Shown here: one piece after another, positions 43,585 to 51,191 of the stretch
Layout: the number at the start of each line of letters is the position of its first letter
How positions within the stretch are numbered: position 1 is the stretch's first letter
Assembly: GCA_016717335.1 (NCBI GenBank)
Contig: JADKFS010000012.1
Span: 224,074 to 288,073, forward strand
From: Candidatus Ribeiella danica
Lineage (GTDB): Bacteria; Chloroflexota; Chloroflexia; Chloroflexales; Roseiflexaceae
DNA: 64,000 nt
Direction of reading: 5' to 3'
Made by a program: the position numbers and the translations under genes
The notes under the pieces: model-generated
Told to the model about the DNA's origin: nothing
Databases searched by the model: none
What the model saw: the letters and a program-made list of their open reading frames with translations, nothing else

Positions 43585-44415
43585 CTACAGCTCCCAGCGC
43601 ACCAGCGCCCGCTCCAGCAGCACGGCCACGAGGTAGAACGAGAGCGTCAGCGCCGCCAGCGTGATCAGCGCGGCGAACATCAGCGGCGTGTCGAACAGCC
43701 CGCGCGAGATATTGATCAGCGCGCCCAGGCCATCGCGCGAGCCGACGAACTCGCCGACCACCGCGCCGGTGGTGGCCAGCGCCAGGCCGGATTTGACGCC
43801 GCCGAAGACGCCCGGCAGGGCCAGCGGCAGCTCGACGTGCCAGAGCGCCTGCCAGCGATTCGCGCCGCTGATCTTGGCCATCTCCATCAGCTCGCGCGGC
43901 ACGCTGCGCAGCGCCACCACGGTGCTGCTGAGGATCGGGAAGAAGGTCACCAGCGCGGCAACCAGGATCTTCGAGCGGATGTCGGCGCCGACCCACAGGA
44001 TGATCAGCGGCGCGATCGCGACGACCGGCACAGCCTGGGTCGCGGCGAGCTGGGGCGCCAGCACGCGCTCGAGGCGCGGGATGTGCGCCAGCGCGTAGCC
44101 GAGCGCCATGCTGACGGCCAGCGCCAGCCCGAAGCCGCCGAGCGACTCGACCAGCGTCACGGTCATATGGCGGCGCAGCGTGCCGGACGCGAACTCGTCG
44201 ATCAGGCGCTTGAGCACGACCTCCGGCGCCGGCAGGATGAACGCGGGGTAGTCGCGGATGACGACGACCGCCTTCCACACGACCACCAGCGCAACCAGCG
44301 AGAGCAGCAGCCCGGTGCCGGCGGGAAGCGCGCCGGCGACGCGCGGCGATCGCTCGGGCGCGCGCTCGGCGCCGGCACGACCCTGCGGATACGGCAGCGA
44401 TTGTTGGCGCATCAT
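43585..44415 (-). CDS. ribX: Riboflavin ABC transporter permease (RibX-like)
   Basis: A 276-residue inner-membrane permease of the ThiX/SsuC/TauC family with about six spans. The first is GLLLSLVALVVVWKAVVVI; the EAA-like loop is RSVPRELMEMAKISGANRWQ. The start is ATG at 44415 (or the ATG directly after it), with GGAAGAAG upstream. The longer in-frame reading would translate the terminator hairpin and is rejected. An FMN riboswitch and terminator control it. Confidence 0.87.
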   Translation of the reverse strand: MMRQQSLPYPQGRAGAERAPERSPRVAGALPAGTGLLLSLVALVVVWKAVVVIRDYPAFILPAPEVVLKRLIDEFASGTLRRHMTVTLVESLGGFGLALAVSMALGYALAHIPRLERVLAPQLAATQAVPVVAIAPLIILWVGADIRSKILVAALVTFFPILSSTVVALRSVPRELMEMAKISGANRWQALWHVELPLALPGVFGGVKSGLALATTGAVVGEFVGSRDGLGALINISRGLFDTPLMFAALITLAALTLSFYLVAVLLERALVRWEL

Positions 44416-44431
44416 ATCTTCTTCCACATGC

Positions 44432-44462
44432 AAAAAGCCCCGAAGCTCGCGTACTTCGGGGC
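44432..44462 (-). terminator. Rho-independent terminator of FMN riboswitch
   Basis: On the minus strand GCCCCGAAG-TACGCGAG-CTTCGGGGC is followed by TTTTT. The stem is perfect (9 bp), and the T-tract ends 16 bases before the ribX start. It is the expected OFF structure of the riboswitch. Confidence 0.92.
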
Positions 44463-44583
44463 CTAACGAACGCAAACGCTAAGCAGCGCGCTGGCGCTTA
44501 CCCGCCATGCCGGGCAGCCACAGCTGCGCAGACGCGTACGGCAGTGCCAAAGGCGCCGCCGCCAGCGTGCTCATCGTGCTCGC

Positions 44584-44775
44584 GGATCTTCTTCCATCCG
44601 GACTATACCGTCGGCCTCGGGATCGCACCGAAGTCCTGCCTTGCGGCTCGCGGGCTTATCACAGTCTGCAGCTTGCAGTCCGCAGGTCGCAGTCAAAAGA
44701 TGACTGCCTACTGCGTACTGCTGGCTGCCGGCTTGCATCACCGCCGGTCGGGAATTGCACCCTGCCCCGAAGATC
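44584..44775 (-). promoter_or_regulatory. FMN riboswitch (RFN element)
   Basis: The minus strand reads the conserved RFN blocks in order: ATCTTCGGGGCAGGGTGCAA, TTCCCGACCGGCGGTGA, GAGCCGCAAGGCAGGACTTC, GGTGCGATCCCGAGGCCGAC, GGTATAGTCCGGATGGAAGA, closing with AAGATC. The variable arm between the blocks contains CAGTACGCAGTAGGCAGTCA, a local array of the GCAGTCG type. FMN binding should favour the terminator at 44432-44462 and so repress ribXY when flavin is plentiful. Confidence 0.95.
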
Positions 44776-44787
44776 CTATTTAGCGCC

Positions 44788-44816
44788 AGAATAGCACTAT
44801 GGTGTGTGGTTGTCAA
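44788..44816 (-). promoter_or_regulatory. Promoter TTGACA-N17-TATTCT for ribXY
   Basis: On the minus strand TTGACA (44816-44811), exactly 17 bp, then TATTCT (44793-44788). Transcription would start about 6 bases before the FMN aptamer. Confidence 0.88.
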
Positions 44817-44864
44817 GCCGACCTCAGACTGATTCTGCCGAGGCGCTGCGCCCTCCCGCCGGCC

Positions 44865-45440
44865 TCACGGCAGCGGCGTCAGCGAGACAACCCTCACCAC
44901 GATGTAGCCGCCGGCCCGGCGCGTCACCTGCTCGCAGCTGGGCAGCTCGTGCACGCGCAGCAGGCGCTCCCAGTGGCCGGCGTAGCCCCAGTTGGTCTGC
45001 AGATCCCACCGGTAGGTGACCTGGCGCGGGTAGCCGAGCTGCGGGTCGAAGCTGGCGCGGGCGCTGTAGATCGCGTGGCAGACGCACGCCACGGCGCTTG
45101 GGTAGCAGCGCGCGGCGCCGTCGTTCAGCCCGGACACCCAGGTGAACAGGTTGCTCACGGTCCAGCTGGGCACGCGCACGCAGTGGTTCTGCAGCACGCC
45201 GACGATCCGCTCGTCGTCGATCTGCAGCTCCTGGCGGCAGCTCCCCGCGCGAGTCTGCTCGTCGACGACCAGGCGATAGCGGCTGAACACCCGCGCCGAC
45301 CAGCGCACTCGCGCCGCCGCCAGCTCGCCCGCCGGCGCGAGCGCGCCGACCAGCGTGCCGAGCAGCCCGCAGGCGAGCAGCCCGATCGCCAGGCTCGCCG
45401 CCAGCCCGCGCCACACCGATCGCCAGGCATATCGCCGCAT
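44865..45440 (-). CDS. Signal-anchored DUF6174-like protein
   Basis: A 191-residue protein. A hydrophobic N-terminal segment (LAASLAIGLLACGLLGTLVG) anchors or exports it. The mature part (RYRLVVDEQTRAGSCRQELQ, then NHCVRVPSWTVSNLFTWVS and YDPQLGYPRQVTYRWDLQ-like FDPQLGYPRQVTYRWDL) fits DUF6174. The ATG at 45440 (or GTG at 45446) is chosen, as the longer frame crosses the promoter and repeat. Function unknown. The promoter is strong and the gene stands alone. Confidence 0.75.
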   Translation of the reverse strand: MRRYAWRSVWRGLAASLAIGLLACGLLGTLVGALAPAGELAAARVRWSARVFSRYRLVVDEQTRAGSCRQELQIDDERIVGVLQNHCVRVPSWTVSNLFTWVSGLNDGAARCYPSAVACVCHAIYSARASFDPQLGYPRQVTYRWDLQTNWGYAGHWERLLRVHELPSCEQVTRRAGGYIVVRVVSLTPLP

Positions 45441-45480
45441 GGCCACCCTATCCCTTCCGCATGCGGTCAGACGCGTGATT

Positions 45481-45509
45481 ACTATATACTGCGGCATGGC
45501 GGCTGTCAA
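45481..45509 (-). promoter_or_regulatory. Promoter TTGACA-N17-TATAGT
   Basis: On the minus strand TTGACA (45509-45504), 17 bp, then TATAGT (45486-45481), 40 bases before the DUF6174-like gene. Confidence 0.85.
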
Positions 45510-45527
45510 CGCAGCCACCAGCTCCTT

Positions 45528-46044
45528 CCGGGGCTTACGCCCCCGGCCCCCCGCCCGGGGGAACCCACGCCGGTTCATCACGCTCCGCTAGGTGTTTTTT
45601 CCGGGGCGGCCCCGGTCTCCTTGTCTCCTTGTCTCCTTGTCTCCTCCTTGTCTCCTTGTCTCCTTGTCTCCTTGTCTCCTTGTCTCCTTGTCTCCTTGTC
45701 TCCTTGTCTCCTTGTCTCCTTGCCTCCTTGTCTCCTTGTCTCCTTGTCTCCTTGTCTCCGGGGCGCTGCGCCCCCCGCCCGGGGAAACCCGCGCCGGTTC
45801 CCCCGGTCCCCCTCCGGCAACTGATGCCGTCTCACGTTCGATCCTGTGGCGCATGCCTCGCACCATTCCGATCGGACGTGTTGTCTCCCGCCGCGCGTGG
45901 ATTCAGCCGGGCATGCGCACCAGACATTGCAGCCGAGACAGGATCTTTTTGGGGTCCAGGGGCAAGGCCCCGCCCGCGGGGGTGCGGGGGGCGCGCAGCC
46001 CCCCGAACGCCGTACGAGGGGCACGGGGGCGCACAGCCCCCGGA
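45528..46044 (+). repeat. Composite element G (forward), with long octamer array
   Basis: It carries the GGGGGAACCCACGCCGGTTC block, CCGGGGCGGCCCC and about 16 units of TCTCCTTG (45613-45757, the longest array in the window). A GGGGCGCTGCGCCCC hairpin, the core (about 45806-45962) and a short tail follow. Core arms GATGCCGTCTC and GAGACAGGATC pair. It ends at the stop of the MFS gene. Confidence 0.9.
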
Positions 46045-46047
46045 ACA

Positions 46048-47235
46048 TCAAGCCATCCTCGTCTCGGCGCGCTCGCCCAGCGCCGTGTCGTCGGCGCTCG
46101 GCCGCTCGATCCGCGCCATGATCGCCGCGATCGCCAGCAGCAGCACCGCCGGGCTGGCGACCGCCGCGCGGATGCCGGCGTACTGGCCGATCACGCCCAT
46201 GAGATAGGGGATGACCGTGGTGCCCAGCCCGCCGCTGCCGACCAGCAGCGCGAACACGGTGCCCGACGAGGCAGTGTAGCGCTCGCTGCCGTACGCCAGG
46301 ATCAGCGGCCACTGGCTGGAGTAGGTCAGCCCCAGCGCGCCGATCACAATCCAGATCGCCAGCCGGTTCGAGACGACGCCCGAGAGCGCGGTGACGAGGG
46401 CCGACGCGCAGGCCAGCCCGATGATGATCGCGCGCAGCTGGAAGCGCAGCGTCAGCAGGCCGCACAGGAATCGGCCTGCCGTCATCGCCACCCAGAAGAT
46501 CCCCACTGCGACGCCGCTCTCCACGATCGAGAAGGCCATCCGCTGCTTGAGAAAGGTCGACATCCAGCCCCAGGTGCCTATCTCGGCGCCGGTGTACAGC
46601 AGCATGCACAGGCAGATCAGCAGGAAGCGCCGGTCGCTCAGCAGCGCCGCGAGCGAGCGCCGGCTGATCCGATCGGTCGCCGAGAGCAGCGGCGCGCGGG
46701 TCGGCACAAAGACCGCCGCGAGCGCCAGCGCGAGCGCGCCCAGGATCGCGTAGCACAGTCGCCAGTCGCTGCCGCCCGCCAGCAGCAGCCCCGCCGCGCT
46801 CGGCCCGACCAGCGCGCCGACGCCGAAGAAGACCTGGGAGAAGTTGAGGTAGTAGCTCGGCCGGTCGGGGTTCAGCGCGGCGATCAGCGCGCCGAGCTGG
46901 CTCTCCAGGATGCCGCCGAAGCCGCCGATCAGGCCGCTGATCGCGCAGGCGACCGCGAACGAGGGCGCCAGCGGCATGAGCAGCAGCGACAGGCCGAAGC
47001 CGACCAGCGCTACCGCCAGCACGCGCTTCTTGCCCCAGTGGTCGGCCAGGATGCCGCCGGCCAGGATGAACGCGACGAAGCCGACAAAGCTGGCGGTGAA
47101 GATGATCCCCGACTCGGCCATGCTCAGCGCGAACGAGGCCGAGATCGCGGGGAGCAGCGGGCTGGTGACGGTCAGCGCCATGGCGAACACGGCCATGACC
47201 GCGTAGCTGATGATGGTCAGCCGCCTGGTGTGCAT
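46048..47235 (-). CDS. MFS transporter
   Basis: A 395-residue, 12-span major facilitator. The start is ATG at 47235 (MHTRRLTIIS) with GGAGACTCC before it. Motif A-like GGILADHWGKKRVLAVALVG lies between spans 2 and 3. GCCAPAGL-like regions include VGPSAAGLLLAGG. The general look is that of sugar, cyanate or nitrate/nitrite-like MFS carriers; the substrate is not identifiable. It is alone in its transcription unit, and a perfect 46-bp palindrome sits in its leader. Confidence 0.85.
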   Translation of the reverse strand: MHTRRLTIISYAVMAVFAMALTVTSPLLPAISASFALSMAESGIIFTASFVGFVAFILAGGILADHWGKKRVLAVALVGFGLSLLLMPLAPSFAVACAISGLIGGFGGILESQLGALIAALNPDRPSYYLNFSQVFFGVGALVGPSAAGLLLAGGSDWRLCYAILGALALALAAVFVPTRAPLLSATDRISRRSLAALLSDRRFLLICLCMLLYTGAEIGTWGWMSTFLKQRMAFSIVESGVAVGIFWVAMTAGRFLCGLLTLRFQLRAIIIGLACASALVTALSGVVSNRLAIWIVIGALGLTYSSQWPLILAYGSERYTASSGTVFALLVGSGGLGTTVIPYLMGVIGQYAGIRAAVASPAVLLLAIAAIMARIERPSADDTALGERAETRMA

Positions 47236-47253
47236 AGGAGTCTCCGGCGTAGC

Positions 47254-47299
47254 CGAGGGGAGGCGCGGGGCGGCCGCGGCCGCCCCGCGCCTCCCCTCG
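47254..47299. repeat. Perfect 46-bp palindrome in leader of MFS gene
   Basis: CGAGGGGAGGCGCGGGGCGG CCG followed by its exact reverse complement, without a loop. It lies between the promoter -10 (TATAAT, minus strand, 47322-47317) and the MFS start, so every transcript carries a very stable hairpin 18 bases upstream of the start codon. Confidence 0.85.
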
Positions 47300-47316
47300 C
47301 GAGTCTTAGTGGGCGT

Positions 47317-47322
47317 ATTATA
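47317..47322 (-). promoter_or_regulatory. -10 box TATAAT for MFS gene
   Basis: The minus strand reads GGCGTATAATACGCC; the box is itself inside a small palindrome. The -35 is not clear. Confidence 0.6.
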
Positions 47323-47410
47323 CGCCATTCTGTGCTCCGCGCTGCGCGCGGCGATCGCCCGCTGCCGCCCGTCGGCGTGCTACGTCACACCCGTGTCGAA
47401 AAGCGCCCTG

Positions 47411-47467
47411 CTTCGCAGAGCCCCCGCTCCCGCGGCGACGGGAGCGGGGGTAGGGGGTGAGGGTGCC
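47411..47467. repeat. REP-like hairpin
   Basis: CCCCCGCTCCCG-CGGCGA-CGGGAGCGGGGG, then TAGGGGGTGAGGG. It is placed right after the stop of the BBE oxidoreductase gene (-) and may act as its terminator. The half-end GCTACGTCACACCC of the 23941 MITE lies just beside it (47378). Confidence 0.75.
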
Positions 47468-47476
47468 GCCGGGCTC

Positions 47477-48871
47477 TCAGGCGAGGCGCTCGGCCGCCGG
47501 CGCGATGTTCTGGTTGAGCCGGAAGAAGTTGCCGGCGTCGTACTTGCGCTTGATCGCGGACAGCCGCCGGTAGTTGTCGCCGTAGGTCTCGCGCACGCGA
47601 TCCTGGCCGTCGTCGCTCAGGAAGTTGACGTAGACGCCCGCCCGCGCGTGCCGCCTGGTCTGCTCGTACGCCGCGCGCACCCAGTCGATGTGCGGCTCGT
47701 CGGCGCCGGACTGCCAGACGCCGACCAGGCCCAGCACGTAGTGCTCGCCGCGCAGCGCCGATGCCGCCGTGGCGGCCGGGTCGACCCGCGCCGCCGCGCC
47801 GTGCACGTGCTGGATCAGCACCTGCGAGAACGGCGTGGTGCGGCTCACGCCCGCCGCCACGATCGCGTCGATCGCGTCGTCGGTCAGCTCGGGCAGGGCG
47901 TTGGCCTTCTCGTAGTAGCGCCAGCCGTCCTGCACGCCCGCGTCGAGCTGCTGCACCACCTCCAGGTACGACATCGGCCGGATCATGTCCATCAGCGGCG
48001 GGCCGAAGGCGCGCAGCGGCGCGATCAGCCGCTCGCCCTGCTCGATCGGGCCGTTGTAGCAGACCAGCATCGCGGCCACCGGCGAGCCGTCCGGCGCGCC
48101 GACGATCGCGGCGTAGGCGGTCAGCGCGTCGGGCGCGCTGCGCGAGAACTCGCGGTAGAAGCGCAGCATCTCGCCGGCCCGCTCGATCGGGTGGACGATC
48201 ATGCCCGCCAGCACCTGCCCGACCGGGTGCAGCCGGTACTCGAACGACGTCACGACGCCGAAGTTGCCGCCGCCGCCGCGCACCGCCCAGAACAGGTCGC
48301 CGTGCTCGTCCTCGCTGGCGTAGCGGATCTCCCCGTCGGCCGTGACGATCTCGACCGACAGCAGGTTGTCGACCGTCAGGCCGTACTCGCCCATCAGCCA
48401 GCCCATGCCGCCGCCGAGCGTGAGGCCGGCCATCCCGGTGCCCGACACGACGCCGGTGGTCGTCGCCAGGCCGTAGGCCTGGGTCGCGGCTACGAACTCG
48501 CCCAGGGTGACGCCCGGCTGCATGCGCGCGGTGAGCCGCAGCGGGTCGACCTGGACCGACTTCATCTGCGAGAGGTCGATCATCAGGCCGCCGTCGACCA
48601 CGGCGTTGCCGGCCGAGTTGTGGCCGCCGCCGCGCACCGAGACCTCCAGGCCGTAGCTGCGGGCGAAGCGCACCGCCTTTGCAACGTCGGCAGCGTCGGC
48701 CGGCCGGGCGATCATGGCCGGGTAGCGATCGATCATGCCGTTCCAGATCCGGCGCGCGCTGTCGTAGGCCGGCTGGCCCGGCAGGATCAGCTCGCCGCTC
48801 AGGCTGTGCTGAAAGACTTCCAGCGTGCTCGGATTGCCGACGACGTATGTCTGCTTCGATCGGGTGATCAT
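47477..48871 (-). CDS. FAD-linked oxidoreductase, berberine-bridge-enzyme type
   Basis: A 464-residue flavoenzyme. The FAD-binding domain has VSVRGGGHNSAGNAVVDGG, where His is the usual covalent FAD site, and GVVSGTGMAGLTLGGGMGWL. The C-terminal BBE segment is KRKYDAGNFFRLNQNI. No Cys for bicovalent attachment is seen at the usual GxxCP position (GVVSGTG instead). The ATG at 48871 starts MITRSKQTYV. Such enzymes oxidise sugars or secondary metabolites. The substrate is unknown. Confidence 0.9.
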   Translation of the reverse strand: MITRSKQTYVVGNPSTLEVFQHSLSGELILPGQPAYDSARRIWNGMIDRYPAMIARPADAADVAKAVRFARSYGLEVSVRGGGHNSAGNAVVDGGLMIDLSQMKSVQVDPLRLTARMQPGVTLGEFVAATQAYGLATTTGVVSGTGMAGLTLGGGMGWLMGEYGLTVDNLLSVEIVTADGEIRYASEDEHGDLFWAVRGGGGNFGVVTSFEYRLHPVGQVLAGMIVHPIERAGEMLRFYREFSRSAPDALTAYAAIVGAPDGSPVAAMLVCYNGPIEQGERLIAPLRAFGPPLMDMIRPMSYLEVVQQLDAGVQDGWRYYEKANALPELTDDAIDAIVAAGVSRTTPFSQVLIQHVHGAAARVDPAATAASALRGEHYVLGLVGVWQSGADEPHIDWVRAAYEQTRRHARAGVYVNFLSDDGQDRVRETYGDNYRRLSAIKRKYDAGNFFRLNQNIAPAAERLA

Positions 48872-48954
48872 TGTATGTGTTTCCTTCTGTCTTCCAGGCC
48901 ACGAAAAAGAAAGGGGGTCTTGCGGGGACTGCGTTCTCCAAACCTCCCGGACGC

Positions 48955-49185
48955 ACTCGCCAAGAATTCCCCCGCTCTCTTTACGGGAGAGGGGGCACAG
49001 GTGAGGGCCTGGGCACACCAGGATGCGCCGTTTGAAGCGAAGCGATAGGTTTTCGGAACTGTGGGCGGGCGAAGCGGGGCTAGTACCAGGTTCCGGACGT
49101 TCGTGTCGGGTTTGGGCTGCCGCGATCGGTGCTGCGGTGCTGCAGTTCCGTGGCCGCAGAACCGCAGCACCGCAGCACCAACGGG
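48955..49185. repeat. REP-like hairpins in spacer
   Basis: CCCCCGCTCTCTTTACGGGAGAGGGGG closed by CAGGTGAGGG. Separately, GGTGCTGCGGTGCTGCAGTTC and GAACCGCAGCACCGCAGCACC form a nearly perfect stem (about 49130-49180). Nothing else is seen in this 350-bp spacer. Confidence 0.75.
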
Positions 49186-49218
49186 CGACAACCAGCAACG
49201 AACGTCTGGAAAGCTGTG

Positions 49219-49680
49219 CTAGTGCGAGTCGGCCGGGTCCTCGGGCTGGCAATCCGGGCAGCGCGGCTCCCAGTCGCTCAGCGCGTAGCCGAGGTCGGCG
49301 CGGCTGACCAGTGGGTGGCTCTCGACCTGGCGGACGCCGCACTCGGCGCATGGCCGCAGCAGCCGCACCTGGCCCAGGCGCATCCGGAAGATCACGCCAT
49401 CCACCACGGCGACAGACAGATCGGCGTCGGGGTCGACGAAGATCGTCTCGGGAGCGATCGCGCGGCCGGTGAGCGCCTGCAGGCGCGTGGCCAGGCCCTC
49501 CTGCAGCCGGAAGCTCGCCGAGCCGCGGATCTGCTGGTAGGCTGCGACCGCGCTGGCGCGCCAGTCGTAGGTAGCCGGGGCGCCGTTGCGGCGCCGGGCA
49601 ATGGGCTGGCCCATGGCGCCCCGGGCGCGCTGCCGACTCTGGGCGATCGTGCTTTGCTGTCGGTACATGGCGTTCCTCAT
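49219..49680 (-). CDS. Small protein with C-terminal zinc-ribbon-like Cys pairs
   Basis: A 153-residue protein without signal. The N-terminal 40 residues are basic and Gln/Arg-rich. The middle (YDWRASAVAAYQQIRGSASF, TRLQALTGRAIAPETIFVDP) is folded. The C-terminus has CAECG and CPDC pairs that could bind zinc. I do not recognise the family. ATG codons at 49680 and 49668 are both possible; AGGAAC precedes the second. Confidence 0.6.
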   Translation of the reverse strand: MRNAMYRQQSTIAQSRQRARGAMGQPIARRRNGAPATYDWRASAVAAYQQIRGSASFRLQEGLATRLQALTGRAIAPETIFVDPDADLSVAVVDGVIFRMRLGQVRLLRPCAECGVRQVESHPLVSRADLGYALSDWEPRCPDCQPEDPADSH

Positions 49681-49848
49681 CTATCTTCTTTCGGCTGATG
49701 CAGGCCGATCGATCTGGTCGAGTGAGCCGCTTAGCTCGTTGGCCGCCGCCTGTGCGGCCGGCCGACGTGAGCTATTACACCACAGAGCCGGCCTTGTCAG
49801 AACGTACAACCTTCACAGCGACCCGTACAAAAATCCGTACAAAGGATA

Positions 49849-49890
49849 CCCCCCTCTCCCGGTGGGAGAGGGGGGCAGGGGGGTGAGGGC
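49849..49890. repeat. REP-like hairpin
   Basis: CCCCCCTCTCCCG-GTGG-GAGAGGGGGG, then CAGGGGGGTGAGGG, right after the stop of the alpha/beta hydrolase gene (-). Confidence 0.75.
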
Positions 49891-49906
49891 CGATAGAATG
49901 AGAATG

Positions 49907-50941
49907 CTAGTGGCGCGCGACGGCGCGGGTGAGGAAGCCCTCGTAGCCGGCCGCGAACTCGTCGGGCCGCTCGAAGTAGGGGATGCCGCCGGTCTGGAAG
50001 GTCTGGATCTCCCAGTTCGGGCGCGCCGCGAACTTCTCGGCCCGGCCGTAGTCGGTGAAGTCGCCGCGCACGCCATGCGCCATCCAGACCGGCATCTCAA
50101 GCGACTCGTAGACGCGGCTGATGTCGGCGCTGAACAGCATGGCCGAGACAAACGCGAACGGCGCGTGCTCGGCGCCCGGCTGGTGGGCGGTCAGGTAGTC
50201 ATACTCCAGCAGCCCCTGATCGATCGCCTCGTTCGAGCCGAAGGTCTTGGCCAGGAAGTAGCGCTGGCTGGCGCGGCTGTTGAGCAGGTCGAAGAAGGCG
50301 CGGCCCCACAGCGGGAAGTTGAAGACGGCCCGCACCGCGTCGTTGCCGCGCACGCTGCCCGTCTCGCCGTAGAACTCGTCGTTCTTGCGGAACCCGGTCG
50401 GCGAGACCAGCGCCACGGTGTTGAAGCCGGCGGGCCGATCGGCGGCGGCGCGCGCCAGGAACTCGCTGCCGAGCGACAGCGCCAGCGCGTCGACCGAGTC
50501 GGCGCCGCTGTCGCTGCGGATCTCGTCGAGCATGTCGAGCACCGCGTCGGCGTAGAGCCGCGGCGTGTAGGTGCGGTTGGAGCGATCCGAGAACCCGAAC
50601 CCCGGCAGGTCGAGCGCGTAGACGCGCCGGCTCTGGCGGTAGCGCTCGAACAGCGGCAGCACCTCGTAGGCCGACGCGGCGGCGTTGATGCTGTGGATCA
50701 GCAGCAGCGGCGGGGCGCCGCTCACGATATTCGATCCGCCAGCGACGTAGTAGCTCAGCTTGCCGGCCCGCCCGCTAAACTCGCGCCGCTCGCCCGGCAG
50801 CGCCGGCGGCAGCTGCATCGCGCGCGGGATGAACAGCGCGCTGTAGGCGATGCCCGCCAGGGCGGCGGCGAAGGGCAGGCCGGCGGCGGCGCGCCCGAGG
50901 GTGCGCCCGGACATTCCTCGTTCTCGATTATTCGATGACAT
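49907..50941 (-). CDS. Alpha/beta-hydrolase
   Basis: A 344-residue hydrolase with an N-terminal membrane anchor (AAAGLPFAAALAGIAYSALF). Nucleophile elbow ALSLGSEF (Ser, about residue 156), oxyanion region LLLIHSINAAASAYE, and YALDLPGFGFSDRSNRTYT. A late His is present in the HGVRGDFTDYG region, preceded by MPVWMA. GTTAGGAGTG lies before the ATG at 50941. The substrate is unknown. Confidence 0.87.
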   Translation of the reverse strand: MSSNNRERGMSGRTLGRAAAGLPFAAALAGIAYSALFIPRAMQLPPALPGERREFSGRAGKLSYYVAGGSNIVSGAPPLLLIHSINAAASAYEVLPLFERYRQSRRVYALDLPGFGFSDRSNRTYTPRLYADAVLDMLDEIRSDSGADSVDALALSLGSEFLARAAADRPAGFNTVALVSPTGFRKNDEFYGETGSVRGNDAVRAVFNFPLWGRAFFDLLNSRASQRYFLAKTFGSNEAIDQGLLEYDYLTAHQPGAEHAPFAFVSAMLFSADISRVYESLEMPVWMAHGVRGDFTDYGRAEKFAARPNWEIQTFQTGGIPYFERPDEFAAGYEGFLTRAVARH

Positions 50942-51150
50942 ACGTACACTCCTAACGTTGGCTGTTGTTCAGCCCCACTACTTCAATTCCTGTTCCCCCG
51001 CTTCCCAAACGCCAGGGCGATCCGGGGATCTTGGCTGGCCGGTGTGACGGCATGGCATGCTTATCTTGTCTACGTACCGACGCCGGATCTGGTTTTCTGG
51101 AATCGCCCGCGCCGCGCCAACCCGGCGCAGTCGTACCACCACGGGCATGC

Positions 51151-51156
51151 TATAAT
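51151..51156 (+). promoter_or_regulatory. -10 box TATAAT for phosphodiester glycosidase gene
   Basis: GGCATGCTATAATAGCGC, 35 bases before the GTG start at 51191. No good -35. Confidence 0.65.
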
Positions 51157-51190
51157 AGCGCCGCTTCCATCCATTGGCGAGCGCGCTATC

Positions 51191-51191
51191 G
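51191..51191 (+). promoter_or_regulatory. Chosen GTG start without clear Shine-Dalgarno site
   Basis: The GTG at 51191 is preferred over the upstream in-frame ATG at 51044, because it lies after the TATAAT box and gives a clean lipoprotein signal. The upstream bases (GCGAGCGCGCTATC) contain only a weak ribosome-binding site. Confidence 0.55.

Noticed and set aside
44463..44583. Possible tRNA gene between the FMN aptamer and the terminator
   Set aside because: No T-arm consensus or cloverleaf was found. The position fits the riboswitch expression platform.
45613..45757. TCTCCTTG array as a possible replication-origin iteron set
   Set aside because: Units are joined head to tail without spacing, there is no AT-rich region or initiator gene nearby, and similar arrays occur at many places.
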